Source: Streptomyces cinnamoneus
Lineage (GTDB): Bacteria > Actinomycetota > Actinomycetes > Streptomycetales > Streptomycetaceae
NCBI RefSeq assembly: GCF_002939475.1
Contig: NZ_PKFQ01000001.1
Location: forward strand, 5,391,001-5,455,000
Direction: 5' to 3'
Length of the DNA: 64,000 bases
Shown: positions 38,501-50,500 of the stretch, one piece after another
Position numbering within the stretch: position 1 is the first letter of the stretch
How the letters are laid out: every line of letters starts with the position of its first letter
Position numbers and translations under genes: made by a program
Notes under the pieces: model-generated
Told to the model about the DNA's origin: nothing
The model's input: only the letters and a program-made list of their open reading frames with translations
Databases searched by the model: none

Positions 38501-41500
38501 CCGCCGGACGTCGCCTTCGTCGCGGCGGAGGGTGCCGGTGGCCACCACGGTGAGGTCCTTGGTGTCGGCGGTGTCCTGGATGCCGATGGTGAGGACGGGG
38601 TGGGGGCTGGTTTCGACGAAGACGGTGTGGCCGAGGTCGAGGAGTTTCTCGACGGTGGGCTGGAAGGCGACGGTCTCGCGGAGGTTGCGGTACCAGTAGG
38701 CGGCGTCGAGGTGGGCTGTGTCGGTGAGTTCACCGGTGACGGTCGAGTAGAAGGGGACCTGGCCGGTCCGGGGTGCGATGGGTGCGAGTGCTTCGGCCAG
38801 CTCCGCTTCGATTTGTTCGACGTGGGGGGAGTGGGAGGCGTAGTCGACGGGGATGCGCTTGGCCTGCGGGAACTCGGCCAAGACGGCGTCCAGTACGTCG
38901 TTGTCTCCCGAGACGACGGTTGAGGCGGGGCCGTTGACGGCGGCGATGGACAGGCCGTCGCGGCCGTGGAGCTGGTCGGCGGGCAGGGGCACGGAGACCA
39001 TGCCGCCCTGCCCGGACAGGGCCAGCAGGGCCTTGCTGCGCAGGGCGACGATCCGAGCGCCGTCCTCCAGCGAGAGACCCCCGGCGACGCACGCCGCCGC
39101 GATCTCACCCTGGCTGTGGCCGATGACCGCTGCCGGCACGACGCCGTACGAGCGCCACAGCTCCGCCAGCGACACCATCACGGCCCACAGCACGGGCTGT
39201 ACGACATCCACCCGGCGCAGTGCGTCTTCGTCGTCGAGGACGTCGAAGAGGGACCAGTCGACAAAGGCGCTCAGCGCGGCAGCACACTCCCGCATCCGCT
39301 CAGCGAACACCGGAGCGGTGTCGATCAACTCCAGCGCCATCCCGGTCCACTGCGAACCCTGACCCGGGAAGACGAACACTGTCTTGCGGCCGGTCTCGGC
39401 GGGTGCAGTGCCGGCCTCGACCGTGTCCAGGCCGCGCAGCAGCTCCTCCCGGTCCGCGCCGACGATCACCGCGCGGTGCGGGAGCAGTGCCCGTGTCGAG
39501 GCCAGTGACCAGCCCACGTCCACCGGGTCCAGGCCGGGGTCGCCCTCGACGAACGCCTTCAGACGCTCGACCTGCGCCAGCAGACCGTCCTGGCCCACAC
39601 CCGAGAGCACCCACGGCACGGCCGGGGCCGGCGCGACGCGTTCGGTCTCCGGCTCGGCCGGAACCTCCGGTGCCTGCTCGAGAATCACGTGGGCGTTGGT
39701 GCCGCTCACGCCGAACGCGGACACACCGGCCCGCCGCGGCCGGCCGGCCTGCGGCCACTCCGTCCGCTCGGTCAGCAGCTCCACCGCACCCGCGGCCCAG
39801 TCCACGTGCGGGGTGGGCGCGTCGACGTGCAGGGTGCGCGGCAGGACGCCGTGTCGCAGGGCGAGGACCATCTTGATCAGGCCTGCCGCGCCGGCGGCTG
39901 CCTGCGTGTGGCCGATGTTGGACTTCACCGAGCCGAGCAGCAGAGGCCGGTCCGCCGCGCGCCCCTGGCCGTACGTCGCGACGAGCGCCTGCGCTTCGAT
40001 CGGGTCGCCCAGCGTGGTGCCCGTGCCGTGGGCCTCGACCGCGTCGACGTCGGCGGTGCCGAGCCCGGCGTTCGCCAGCGCGGCACGGATGACGCGCTGC
40101 TGGGACGGACCGTTGGGGGCGGTCAGGCCGTTCGACGCGCCGTCCTGGTTGACGGCCGAACCCCGCACCACGGCCAGCACCTTGTGCCCGTTCCGTACGG
40201 CGTCCGACAACCGCTCCAGGACCAGGACGCCCACGCCTTCGGCGAATCCGGTGCCGTCGGCCGCCGCCGCGAACGCCTTGCAGCGTCCGTCGGCGGCCAG
40301 GCCGCGCTGGCGGGAGAACTCGACCAGCAGGTCCGGCGTGGGCATGACGGCCACACCGCCGGCCAGCGCCAGGGTGCTCTCGCCCCGCCGCAGGGATTCG
40401 CAGGCCCAGTGCACGCTGACCAGCGAGGAGGAGCACGCGGTGTCGACGGTGACCGCCGGGCCCTCCAGCCCCAGCGCGTAGGCGACTCGGCCGGAGATCA
40501 CCGACGTCGAGTTGCCGGTGAGCAGGTAACCCTCGGAGCCCTCCGGGGTCGAGGGCTGGTCCGCGCCGTACGTCGTCGAGGCCGCACCGGCGAAGACGCC
40601 GGTGCGCGTGCCCTTCAGGCTGAGCGGGTCGATGCCGGCCCGCTCGAAGGCCTCCCAGGAGGCCTCCAGCCACAGCCGCTGCTGGGGGTCGGCGGCCAGC
40701 GCCTCACGCGGCGAGATCTTGAAGAACCCGGCGTCGAAGTCCGCGGCGTCGTGGAGGAAGCCGCCGGCCCGGGCGTAGGTCGTGCCGGAACGGCTCGGGT
40801 CCTGGTCGTAGAGCGCCGCTAGGTCCCAGCCGCGGTCGGCCGGGAGGCCGGACAGGGCGTCCTCCTCGGTGACCAGCAGCTGCCACAGCGCCTCGGGCGA
40901 GTCCACGCCGCCCGGCAGGCGGCAGCTCATGCCCACGACGGCGATCAGGTCGTCGGCCGGAAGCGCCTGCGTCGCCGGCGTCACGTCCTCCGCCTTCGTC
41001 TCCGCCACCGATGCCGCCATTGATGTCGCCATCGATGTCGTCACCGTGCCGAACAGCTCTTGCTCGAGGAACGCGGCGAGCGCGGCCGGCGTGGGGTGGT
41101 CGAAGATCACCGTGGCCTGGAGCCGCAGGCCGGTCACGGTGCGCAGCCTGTTGCGCAGCTCCACCGCGGACAGCGAGTCGAACCCCAGCTCCTTGAAGGG
41201 CCGGTCCGCCGTGACGGCCTGCGGGCCGTCGTGCCCGAGCACGGCAGCCGCCTGACCACGGACCAGGTCGACGAGCGCGGCGTGCCGCTCGGCCGCCGGC
41301 AGGCCCGGGAAGACCCCGCCCGCGACGCCGTCGGCGTCCCCGGTGGTGCCGGACGCGGCCCGCGCGAGGGGCGCGACCGCGACGGCCGGGGCACCGGCCA
41401 GACCACGCAGCAGCGGGGGCACGTCCTGCCCGCCCAGCGAGGCCAGGTCGAGACGCACCGGGACCAGCAGCGCGTCACCGGTGGCCGACGCGGCGTCGAA

Positions 41501-44500
41501 GAGGCCGAGCGCGTCCTCGGTGGACAGCGGCTGGACCCCGGAACGGGCGAGCCTGCCCGTCTCCACGCCTTCGGTCAGCTCGCTGCGCTGCTCCCAGAAG
41601 CCCCAGGCCAGGGACACCGCGGGCAGCCCCTGGGCCCGGCGGCGCGCCGCCAGCGCGTCGAGGAAGGTGTTGGCGGCCGCGTAGTTGCCCTGTCCGGGGC
41701 CGCCCAGCACGCCGGCAGCCGACGAGAACAGGACGAACGCGGCCAGGTCGCGGTCCAGGGTCAGCTCGTGCAGGTGCCACGCCGCGTCGGCCTTCGGCCG
41801 CAGCACCGTCCGTACGCGGTCCGCGGTCAGGGAACCGATCACCGCGTCGTCGAGGACGCCCGCCGTGTGGACGACCGCCCTCAGGTCCGGTATCGACGCC
41901 ACCAGTTCGGCGGCCGCGTCCCGGTCCGCGAGGTCGCAGGCGACCACGCGGACGCGTGCGCCGTCCGCCTCGAGCTCGGCGACCAGCCCGGCCGCCCCGG
42001 GGGCGGCACCGCCGGAGCGGCTCGCCAGCACCAGATCCCGCACCCCGTGCTCGCGCACGAGATGACGGGCGACCAGGCCGCCCAGGGTGCCGGTACCACC
42101 GGTGACCAGCGTGGCGCCGTCGCCGACGGGTTGCGGGACAGTCAGCGCCAGCTTACCGACGTGACGCGCCTGCGACAGGAAGCGGAACGCCTCGTCGGCG
42201 CGGGCCACGTCCCAGACCCGCAGCGGCAGCGGGGTGAACACCCCCTGCTCGAACAGCCCGACCATCTCCGCGAGGAGCCGGCCGAGCCGCTCCGGGCCCG
42301 CTTCGAGCAGCTCGAACGCCCTGTAGGCGACCTGGTGGCGGTCCAGCACCTCGTCCGCGTCCCGAAGGTCGGTCTTGCCCATCTCGACGAGCCGGCCACC
42401 CGGGCGCAGCAGCCCGAGCGAGGCGTCGAGCAGGTCGCCGGTCAGCGAGTTCAGCACCACGTCCACGCCGTCGGGCGCCGTGGCGCGGAACCGGTCCGCG
42501 AAGTCCGCGGACCGCGACGACGCGATGCGCTCCTCCGCCACGCCGAGGCCGCGCACCGCCGGCCACTTCGCCGGGCTCGCGGTGGCGAAGACCTCCGCGC
42601 CGAGCCAGCCGGCCACCTGCACGGCGGCCATGCCGACGCCGCCGGCCGCGGCGTGGACGAGCACCGACTCGCCGCGCCGCACGCCGGCCAGGTCGATGAG
42701 CCCGTACATCGCCGTGAGGAACGCGACCGGGGTCGCGGCCGCCTGCGCGAACGACCAGCCGACCGGGACGGGGGCCACCATCCGGTGATCGGTGACCGCG
42801 ACCGGCCCGAAGGAACCGGAGAACAGTCCCATCACCCGGTCGCCCGGTGCGACCCCGGCCACGCCGGGGCCGACCTCCAGGACGACCCCCGCGCCCTCGC
42901 TGCCCAGCAGGCCCGCCTTGTCCGGGTACATCCCCAACGCCAGCATCACGTCACGGAAGTTCACCCCGGCCGCGTGCACGGCCACCCGGACCTGACCGCG
43001 CTCCAGCGGCCCGGACACCTCGGGGCACGCCACGCGGGCCAGGCTCTCCAGGGTGTCGCCGCCGGTGGTCGCCAGCCGCCACTCACGCGAGCCCGAGCCC
43101 GAGCCCGAGCCCGATGCCGACTCCACTTCCGCGGCGAGGGCGGTCTTCGCGACCCGCGCCAGCCTCGGCACGAGCACGCTGCCGTCACGCACCGCCACCT
43201 GCGGCTCGTCGGTGCGGAGAACGGCCTGGAGCGGAGCCAGGTCCTCGTCCGGCAGGTCGACGAGCACGAAACGGCCCGGGTTCTCGGTCTGCGCGGTACG
43301 CACCAGACCCCACACCGCCGCGGCGGCCAGGTCCTCCGGGGCCTCGCCGACCGCCGTCGCCAGCGCGCCGCGTGTGACCACCACGAGCCGCGCCTCGGCG
43401 AACCGGTCGTCGGCCAGCCACGCCTGCACCGCCTCCAGCACCCGGCTGACCAGCGCGTGCACGCCGTCCGGCGTCTCGTCCACGACGGCCGCCGGCTTGA
43501 GCACCACCACCGCGGGCACAGCCGCGGGGTCGCCGGACACCGGCACGTCCGGCAGCCCGGCAGCGGACTCGACGGTGACGAACGCCGTCTCGTCCGACGA
43601 CGAGGGCAGGGCGAGCTCGGTCCAGTCCACCCGGAACAGCGCCTCGGCGCGCGTACGGTCGAGCCGGTCCGCGGCGACCGGCCGCAGCACCAGGGACTCC
43701 GCCGTCAGCACCGGCGCACCCGTGGCGTCGGCCACCCGCACGGCCAGCGCGTCCTTCCCCGCGGGAGCCAGCGCCACCCGCAAGGACGTCGCACCCACCG
43801 CGTGCAGGGTGACCCCGGACCAGGCGAAGGGCAGGTGGGGCTGCCGGGGCTCGGCCACGAACTCCCCGAAGCCCGCCCCCTGCAACGCCGCGTCCAGCAG
43901 CGCCGGGTGCAGACCGCACCGGCTCGCGTCGCTCTCGGCCGTGTCGGGCAGCGCGACCTCGGCGAAGACCTCGTCCCCGCGCCGCCAGGCGGCCCGGATG
44001 CCCTGGAAGACCGGCCCGTAGGCGTAGCCCCGCGCCTCCATGGCCGTGTAGACGTCGGAGACGTCGATCGGCGCGGCCCCCGCCGGGGGCCACACGTCCA
44101 GCCGCTCCGCGGGCGCCGGGGCGTCCGCACTGAGGCCGCCGGACGCGTGCCGCACCCACTCGGTGTTTCCGGCATGCCGGGAATAGACCGCCACGGGCCG
44201 CCGGCCCGCCGCGTCCGGTCCGCCGACCGACACCTGGACCTGCACGTCACCCTGCTCGGGCAGCACCAGCGGTGCCTGCAAGGTCAGCTCGTCCAGCCGC
44301 GCGCAGCCGAGCTGGAGACCGGCCTGCAAGGCCAGCTCCACGAACCCGGTGCCCGGCAGGAGCACCTCGCCGAAGACGGCGTGGTCACGCAGCCACGGGT
44401 GGGACGCGGCCGACAACGAACCGGTCAGCACACAACCGTCGGCGTCGGGCAGCGGAAGGACCGCGCTCACCAGCGGATGCGCGAGCCCGTTCAGTCCGGC

Positions 44501-47500
44501 GCCCGCCGCGTCGGCGGTGCCACGGACCGGGTCCAGCCAGAACCACTCGTGCTGGAACGCGTACGTCGGAAGGCCGACCCGCTGGGCGCCGGTCCCGGAG
44601 AACACGGCCTCCCAGTCGACCGGGACGCCCTCGACGTGCAGTCGACCGAGGGTGGTGAGGAACGGGGCGAGCCCACCCTGGTCACGGCGGAGGGTGCCGG
44701 TGGCCACCACGGTGAGGTCCTTGGTGTCGGCGGTGTCCTGGATGCCGATGGTGAGGACGGGGTGGGGGCTGGTTTCGACGAAGACGGTGTGGCCGAGGTC
44801 GAGGAGTTTCTCGATGGTGGGCTGGAAGGCGACGGTCTCGCGGAGGTTGCGGTACCAGTAGGCCGCGTCGAGGTCGGCGGTGTCGACCGGCTGGCCGGTC
44901 ACCGTCGAGTAGAACGGGACGGTGCCCGTGCGGGGCGCGACGGGTGCGAGTGCTTCGGCCAGCTCCGTTTCGATCTGTTCGACGTGGGGGGAGTGGGAGG
45001 CGTAGTCGACGGGGATGCGCTTGGCCTGCGGGAACTCGGCCAAGACGGCGTCCAGCACGTCGTTGCCACCCGACACGACGGTCGAAGCGGGCCCGTTGAC
45101 GGCGGCGATGGACAGGCCGTCGCGGCCGCGCAGCCGGTCGGCGGGCAGCGGCACGGAGACCATGCCGCCCTGGCCCGAGAGCGCCAGCAGGGCCTTGCTG
45201 CGCAGGGCGACGATCCGAGCGCCGTCCTCCAGCGAGAGACCGCCGGCGACACACGCGGCCGCGATCTCACCTTGTGAATGGCCGATGACAGCGGCGGGGG
45301 TGACGCCGTACGAGCGCCACAGCTCCGCCAGCGACACCATCACGGCCCACAGCACGGGCTGTACGACATCCACCCGGCGCAGCGCCTCTTCGTCGTCCAG
45401 GACGTCGAAGAGCGACCAGTCGACAAAAGCGCTCAGCGCGGCAGCACACTCCCGCATCCGCTCAGCGAACACGGGCGACGACTCGACGAGCTCCGCCGCC
45501 ATACCCGTCCACTGCGAACCCTGACCCGGGAAGACGAACACGACACCGGAGGGTGACCCGGCGAGGCCGGTCACCACACCCTGGTGCGTCCCGCCGTTCG
45601 CCACCGCGTCGAGACCGCGCAGCAGTTCCTCGCGGTCCGCGCCCACGACGACGGCGCGGTGCGACAGCGCCGAACGCGTCGACGCCAGGGACCAGGCCAC
45701 ATCCACCGGATGCAGGCCCGCGTCCGCGTCCACGAACGACCGCAGGCGCTCGGCCTGTGCCCGCAGCGCCTCCTGGCCCTGCCCGGACAGCACCCACGGC
45801 ACGGCCGGCAGCCCGGTACGGGCCGGCTCGGCCTCGACCTCGGCCTGCGGGGCCTGCTCCAGCACGATGTGCGCGTTCGTGCCGCTGACGCCGAACGCCG
45901 ACACGCCGGCCCGCCGCGGCCGGCCGGCCTCCGGCCACTCCGTCCGCTCGGTCAGCAGCTCGACGGAACCGGAGGCCCAGTCGACGTGCGGCGTGGGCTC
46001 GTCCACGTGCAGCGTCTGGGGCAGCACGCCGTGCCGCATCGCCATGACCATCTTGATGACACCGGCGACACCGGCCGCGGCCTGCGTGTGGCCGATGTTG
46101 GACTTGATCGAGCCCAACATCAAGGGCTGTTCGCGGTCCTGCCCGTACGTGGCGAGCAGTGCCTGCGCCTCGATGGGGTCACCGAGGGTGGTGCCCGTGC
46201 CGTGCGCCTCGACCGCGTCCACGTCGGCCGTCGTCAGGCCGGCGTTGGCCAGTGCCTGCCGGATGACACGCTGCTGCGACGGCCCGTTCGGGGCGGTCAG
46301 ACCGTTGGACGCGCCGTCCTGGTTGACGGCGGTGCCACGGACCACGGCCAGCACTTGGTGGCCGTTGCGTTCGGCGTCCGACAGCCGCTCCACGAGGAGC
46401 ATGCCGACGCCCTCGCCCCAGCCCGTACCGTCCGCCGCCGCCGCGAACGCCTTGCAGCGCCCGTCGGCCGCCAGCGCACGCTGACGGGAGAACTCCACGA
46501 AGATCTCGGAGGTCGTCATCACGCTGACGCCGCCGGCCAGGGCCAGCGTGCACTCGCCCGACCGCAGCGCCTGCACCGCCAGGTGCAAGGCCACCAGCGA
46601 CGACGAGCACGCCGTGTCCACCGTCAGCGCCGGGCCCTCCAGCCCGAGCGCGTAGGCGATGCGGCCGGACATCACGGCCGCCGAGTTGCCGGTGGCCGCG
46701 CGGCCTTCGAAGTCGCCGGTCTCGTCGGCCTTCAACAGGGACGCGTAGTCCTGGCCGTTCGTGCCGGTGAACACGCCGGTCGCGCTGCCCCCCAAGGAGG
46801 CCGGGTCGATGCCGGCACGTTCGAACGCCTCCCAGGACGCCTCCAGCAGCAGCCGCTGCTGCGGGTCCATCGCGACGGCCTCACGCGGCGAGATCCCGAA
46901 GAAACCGGCGTCGAACTCGCCGGCGCCGTACAGGAAGGCGGCCGCCCGGGTGTACGACGTACCGCGGTGGTCGGGGTCCGGGTGGTACAGGTTCGCGGTG
47001 TCCCAGCCCCGGTCGTCGGGGAAGCCCCCGAGCGCGTCCGCGCCGCTGTCGACCAGCCGCCACAGGTCCTCGGGAGAGGCCACGTCGCCGGGGAAGCGGC
47101 AGCTCATGCCGACGATGGCGATCGGCTCGTCGTCCAGCGGCACAGTTGCCCGGACCGGCTCGACCGGCGTCGGCAGGTCGTCGAACAGCTCGCCGCGCAC
47201 GTACTCCGCCAGGGCGAGCGGCGTGGGGTGGTCGTAGGTGACGGTGGCGGGCAGCCGGAGGCCGGTGGCGCTGTTGAGCCTGTTGCGGAGCTCGACGGCG
47301 GTGACGGAGTCGAACCCCGTCGCGTGGAACGCCTTGCCGGTCTCGACCGCGTCCGGGCCGCTGTGGCCGAGCACGACGGCGACATGGCGGCGGACCAGGT
47401 CCAGGAGCGCGCGGTCCCGCTCGGCGTCGCCCAACCCCGCGAGCTGCCCGACGAGGCCCGAACGCTCGGGCGCCGCCTCGGTGTCCTCCGCGCCGACCCC

Positions 47501-50500
47501 GGCGTCGATCAGCGCCCGCACCTCGGGGACGTCCCGCATCAGCGGGCTGGGCCGGGTCGCGGTGAACGCGACGTAGTGGCGGTCCCAGTCGATCTCGGCG
47601 ACCGTGACGACGGTGTCGCCCTGCTCGACGGCGCGTCCCATGGCCGCGGCGGCCATCTCCGGCGCCATCTCCGGGACGCCGTGCCGCCGGGCGACGTCAC
47701 CGACGCCGCCCTCGCCCATGCCGGCACCGGCCCACAGGCCCCACGCCACGGACGTCGCCGGCAGCCCCTCGGCCCGGCGCTGCTCGGCGAGCGTGTCCAC
47801 GAAGACGTGCCCGGGCGCGTAGTTGCCCTGCCCGGGGGCGCCCAGCGTGCCGGACAGCGAGGAGAACAGCACGAACGCGGCGAGGTCCATGTCACGGGTC
47901 AGCTCGTGCAGGTTCACCGCACCGTCGATTTTGACGCTCAGCACCCGTTGCAGCTGGTCCGTGGTCAGCGAGCCGATCGTGCCGTCGTCGAGCACCGCCG
48001 CGGTGTGCACCACCGCCGTCAGCGGCCCCACCTCGGCCAGCAGCGCGGCGAGGGCGTCGCGGTCGCCGACGTCGCACGCCGCCACCGTCACCCGCGCACC
48101 GAGCGCCTCCAGCTCCGCCACCAGACGGTCGGCGCCGGGCGCCGACATCCCCCGGCGGCTGGTGAGCACCACGTGCTCCGCGCCCTGGCCCGCCAGCCAC
48201 CGGGCCACGTGCCCGCCCAGCGCGCCCGTACCGCCGGTGACCAGCACCGTGCCCTCGGGGCGCCAGGTCGTCACGCCCGGCTCCCGCGCCGGGGCGTGCG
48301 CGATCCGGCGCCCGAACAGGCCGGCCGTCCGCACGGCGACCTGGTCCTCGTCCGAGGCGCCGGCCAGCACGCTCGCCAGCAGGTCCTGCGCCCGCTCGGT
48401 CACGCTCTCCGGCAGGTCCGCCAGTCCACCCCAGCGCAGGGGCTGTTCGAGGGCGACCACCCTGCCGAGGCCCCAGGCCAGCGCCTGCTTGCGGCTGGTG
48501 GCCACGTCACCGTCGCCCAGCGACACGGCCCCCCGCGTGAGGCACCACATCGGCGCCTCCACCCCGGCGTCGCCGAGCGCCTGCGCCAGCAGCAGCGTCA
48601 GCGCGTAGCCGCGGGGCACGGCCGGGTACGCGGGGTGCGCGCGCTCGTCCATCGCGACCAGCGACACGACACCGCTGATCGGGGAGTGCTCCTCCCGCAG
48701 GGCCGCCAGCCGGCCGGCCAGGGCGGCACGGTCCAGGTCGGATTCGTCGAGGACGACTGTGAGCGGCTCCGCACCCCGGCGGGCCAGCGTCCCCGTCACC
48801 CCCGCCACCCACTCCTCGTCGGCCTGGCCGTCGGTCACCAGCACCAGCCAGGTGCCGGTCGGAGCCGTCGTGCCGGGCGTGAGGGGCTTCCAGTGGATCT
48901 TGTACCGCCACGAGTCCATGGTGGAGACGTCGCGACGCTCACGGCGCCACTGGGACAGCGCGGGCAGCACCTCGCCCAGGGGCTCCCCGTCGACGCGCAG
49001 GGTCGCGGCGAGGGACTCCAGGTCCCCGCGCTCGACCGCCTCCCAGAACTCGGCGTCCACCGCGCCGGCGGCCGGCTGGGCGGCGACGGGGTCCAGCCAG
49101 TAGCGCTCCCGCTGGAACGCGTAGGTCGGCAGGTCCACCTGGCGCCCGCCGCCGAGCGACGGCCGCCAGTCGACGTCGACGCCGTGCACGTACGCCTCGG
49201 CCAGCGAGGTCGCCATCCGCGTCGGCCCGCCGTCGTCACGGCGCAACGAACCGAGCACCACGCCCTCCCGGCCCACGGCGTCGAGCGTCTCGCGCACACC
49301 GGCCGTCAGCACCGGGTGCGAGCTCGCTTCCACGAAGGCGCTGTGGCCGAGGGCGATGAGGTTCTCAAGGGTGGCCTGGAAGGCGACGGTGTGGCGGAGG
49401 TTGCGGTACCAGTAGGCCGCGTCGAGCTCGGCGGTGTCGGTCAGTTCGCCCGTCACTGTCGAGTAGAACGGGACGGTGCCCGTGCGGGGTGCGATGGGTG
49501 CGAGTGCTTCGGCCAGCTCCGTTTCGATCTGTTCGACGTGGGGGGAGTGGGAGGCGTAGTCGACGGGGATGCGCTTGGCCTGCGGGAACTCGGCCAAGAC
49601 GGCGTCCAGTACGTCGTTGTCTCCCGAGACGACGGTTGAGGCGGGCCCGTTGACGGCGGCGATGGACAGGCCGTCGCGGCCGCGCAGTTGGTCGGCGGGC
49701 AGGGGCACGGAGACCATGCCGCCCTGCCCGGACAGGGCCAGCAGGGCCTTGCTGCGCAGGGCGACGATCCGGGCGCCGTCCTCCAGCGAGAGCCCGCCGG
49801 CGACACATGCGGCCGCGATCTCACCTTGCGAGTGACCCACGACCGCTGCCGGTACCACCCCGTACGAACGCCACAGCTCCGCCAGCGAGACCATCACGGC
49901 CCAGAGCACCGGCTGCACGACATCCACCCGGCGCAGTGCGTCTTCGTCGTCCAGGACGTCGAGCAGCGACCAGTCGACAAAGGCGCTCAGCGCGGCAGCA
50001 CACTCCCGCATCCGCTCAGCGAACACGGGCGAGGCGTCGATCAGCTCCAGCGCCATCCCGGTCCACTGCGAACCCTGACCCGGGAACACGAAAGCCACCT
50101 TGCGGCCGGGCACCGCCGCACCGGCGACGACGCCTGCGGCCGGCTCGTCCTGGGCCAGGGCCGTCAGTCCCGCCAGCAGCTCGGCGTGGTCCCCGCCCAG
50201 CACGACCGCGCGGTGCTCCAGAGCCGTCCTGCCGGCGAGGAGGGAGAACGCCACGTCCGCCACGCGCGGCTGCTCGGGGGCGTTCGCCACCCAGGCGCGC
50301 AGTCGCTCGGCCTGAGCGCGCAGCGCACGCTCGTCCCGGCCGGAGACGACCCACGGGACCACGGGGCCCGGTTCGGCGGTCTCGTTCTCCTCCGCCGACG
50401 GCTCCGGAACCGGTGCCTGCTCAAGGATGACGTGGGCGTTCGTGCCGCTCACGCCGAACGACGAGACGCCCGCCCGGCGGGGCGCGCCCGTCTCGGGCCA

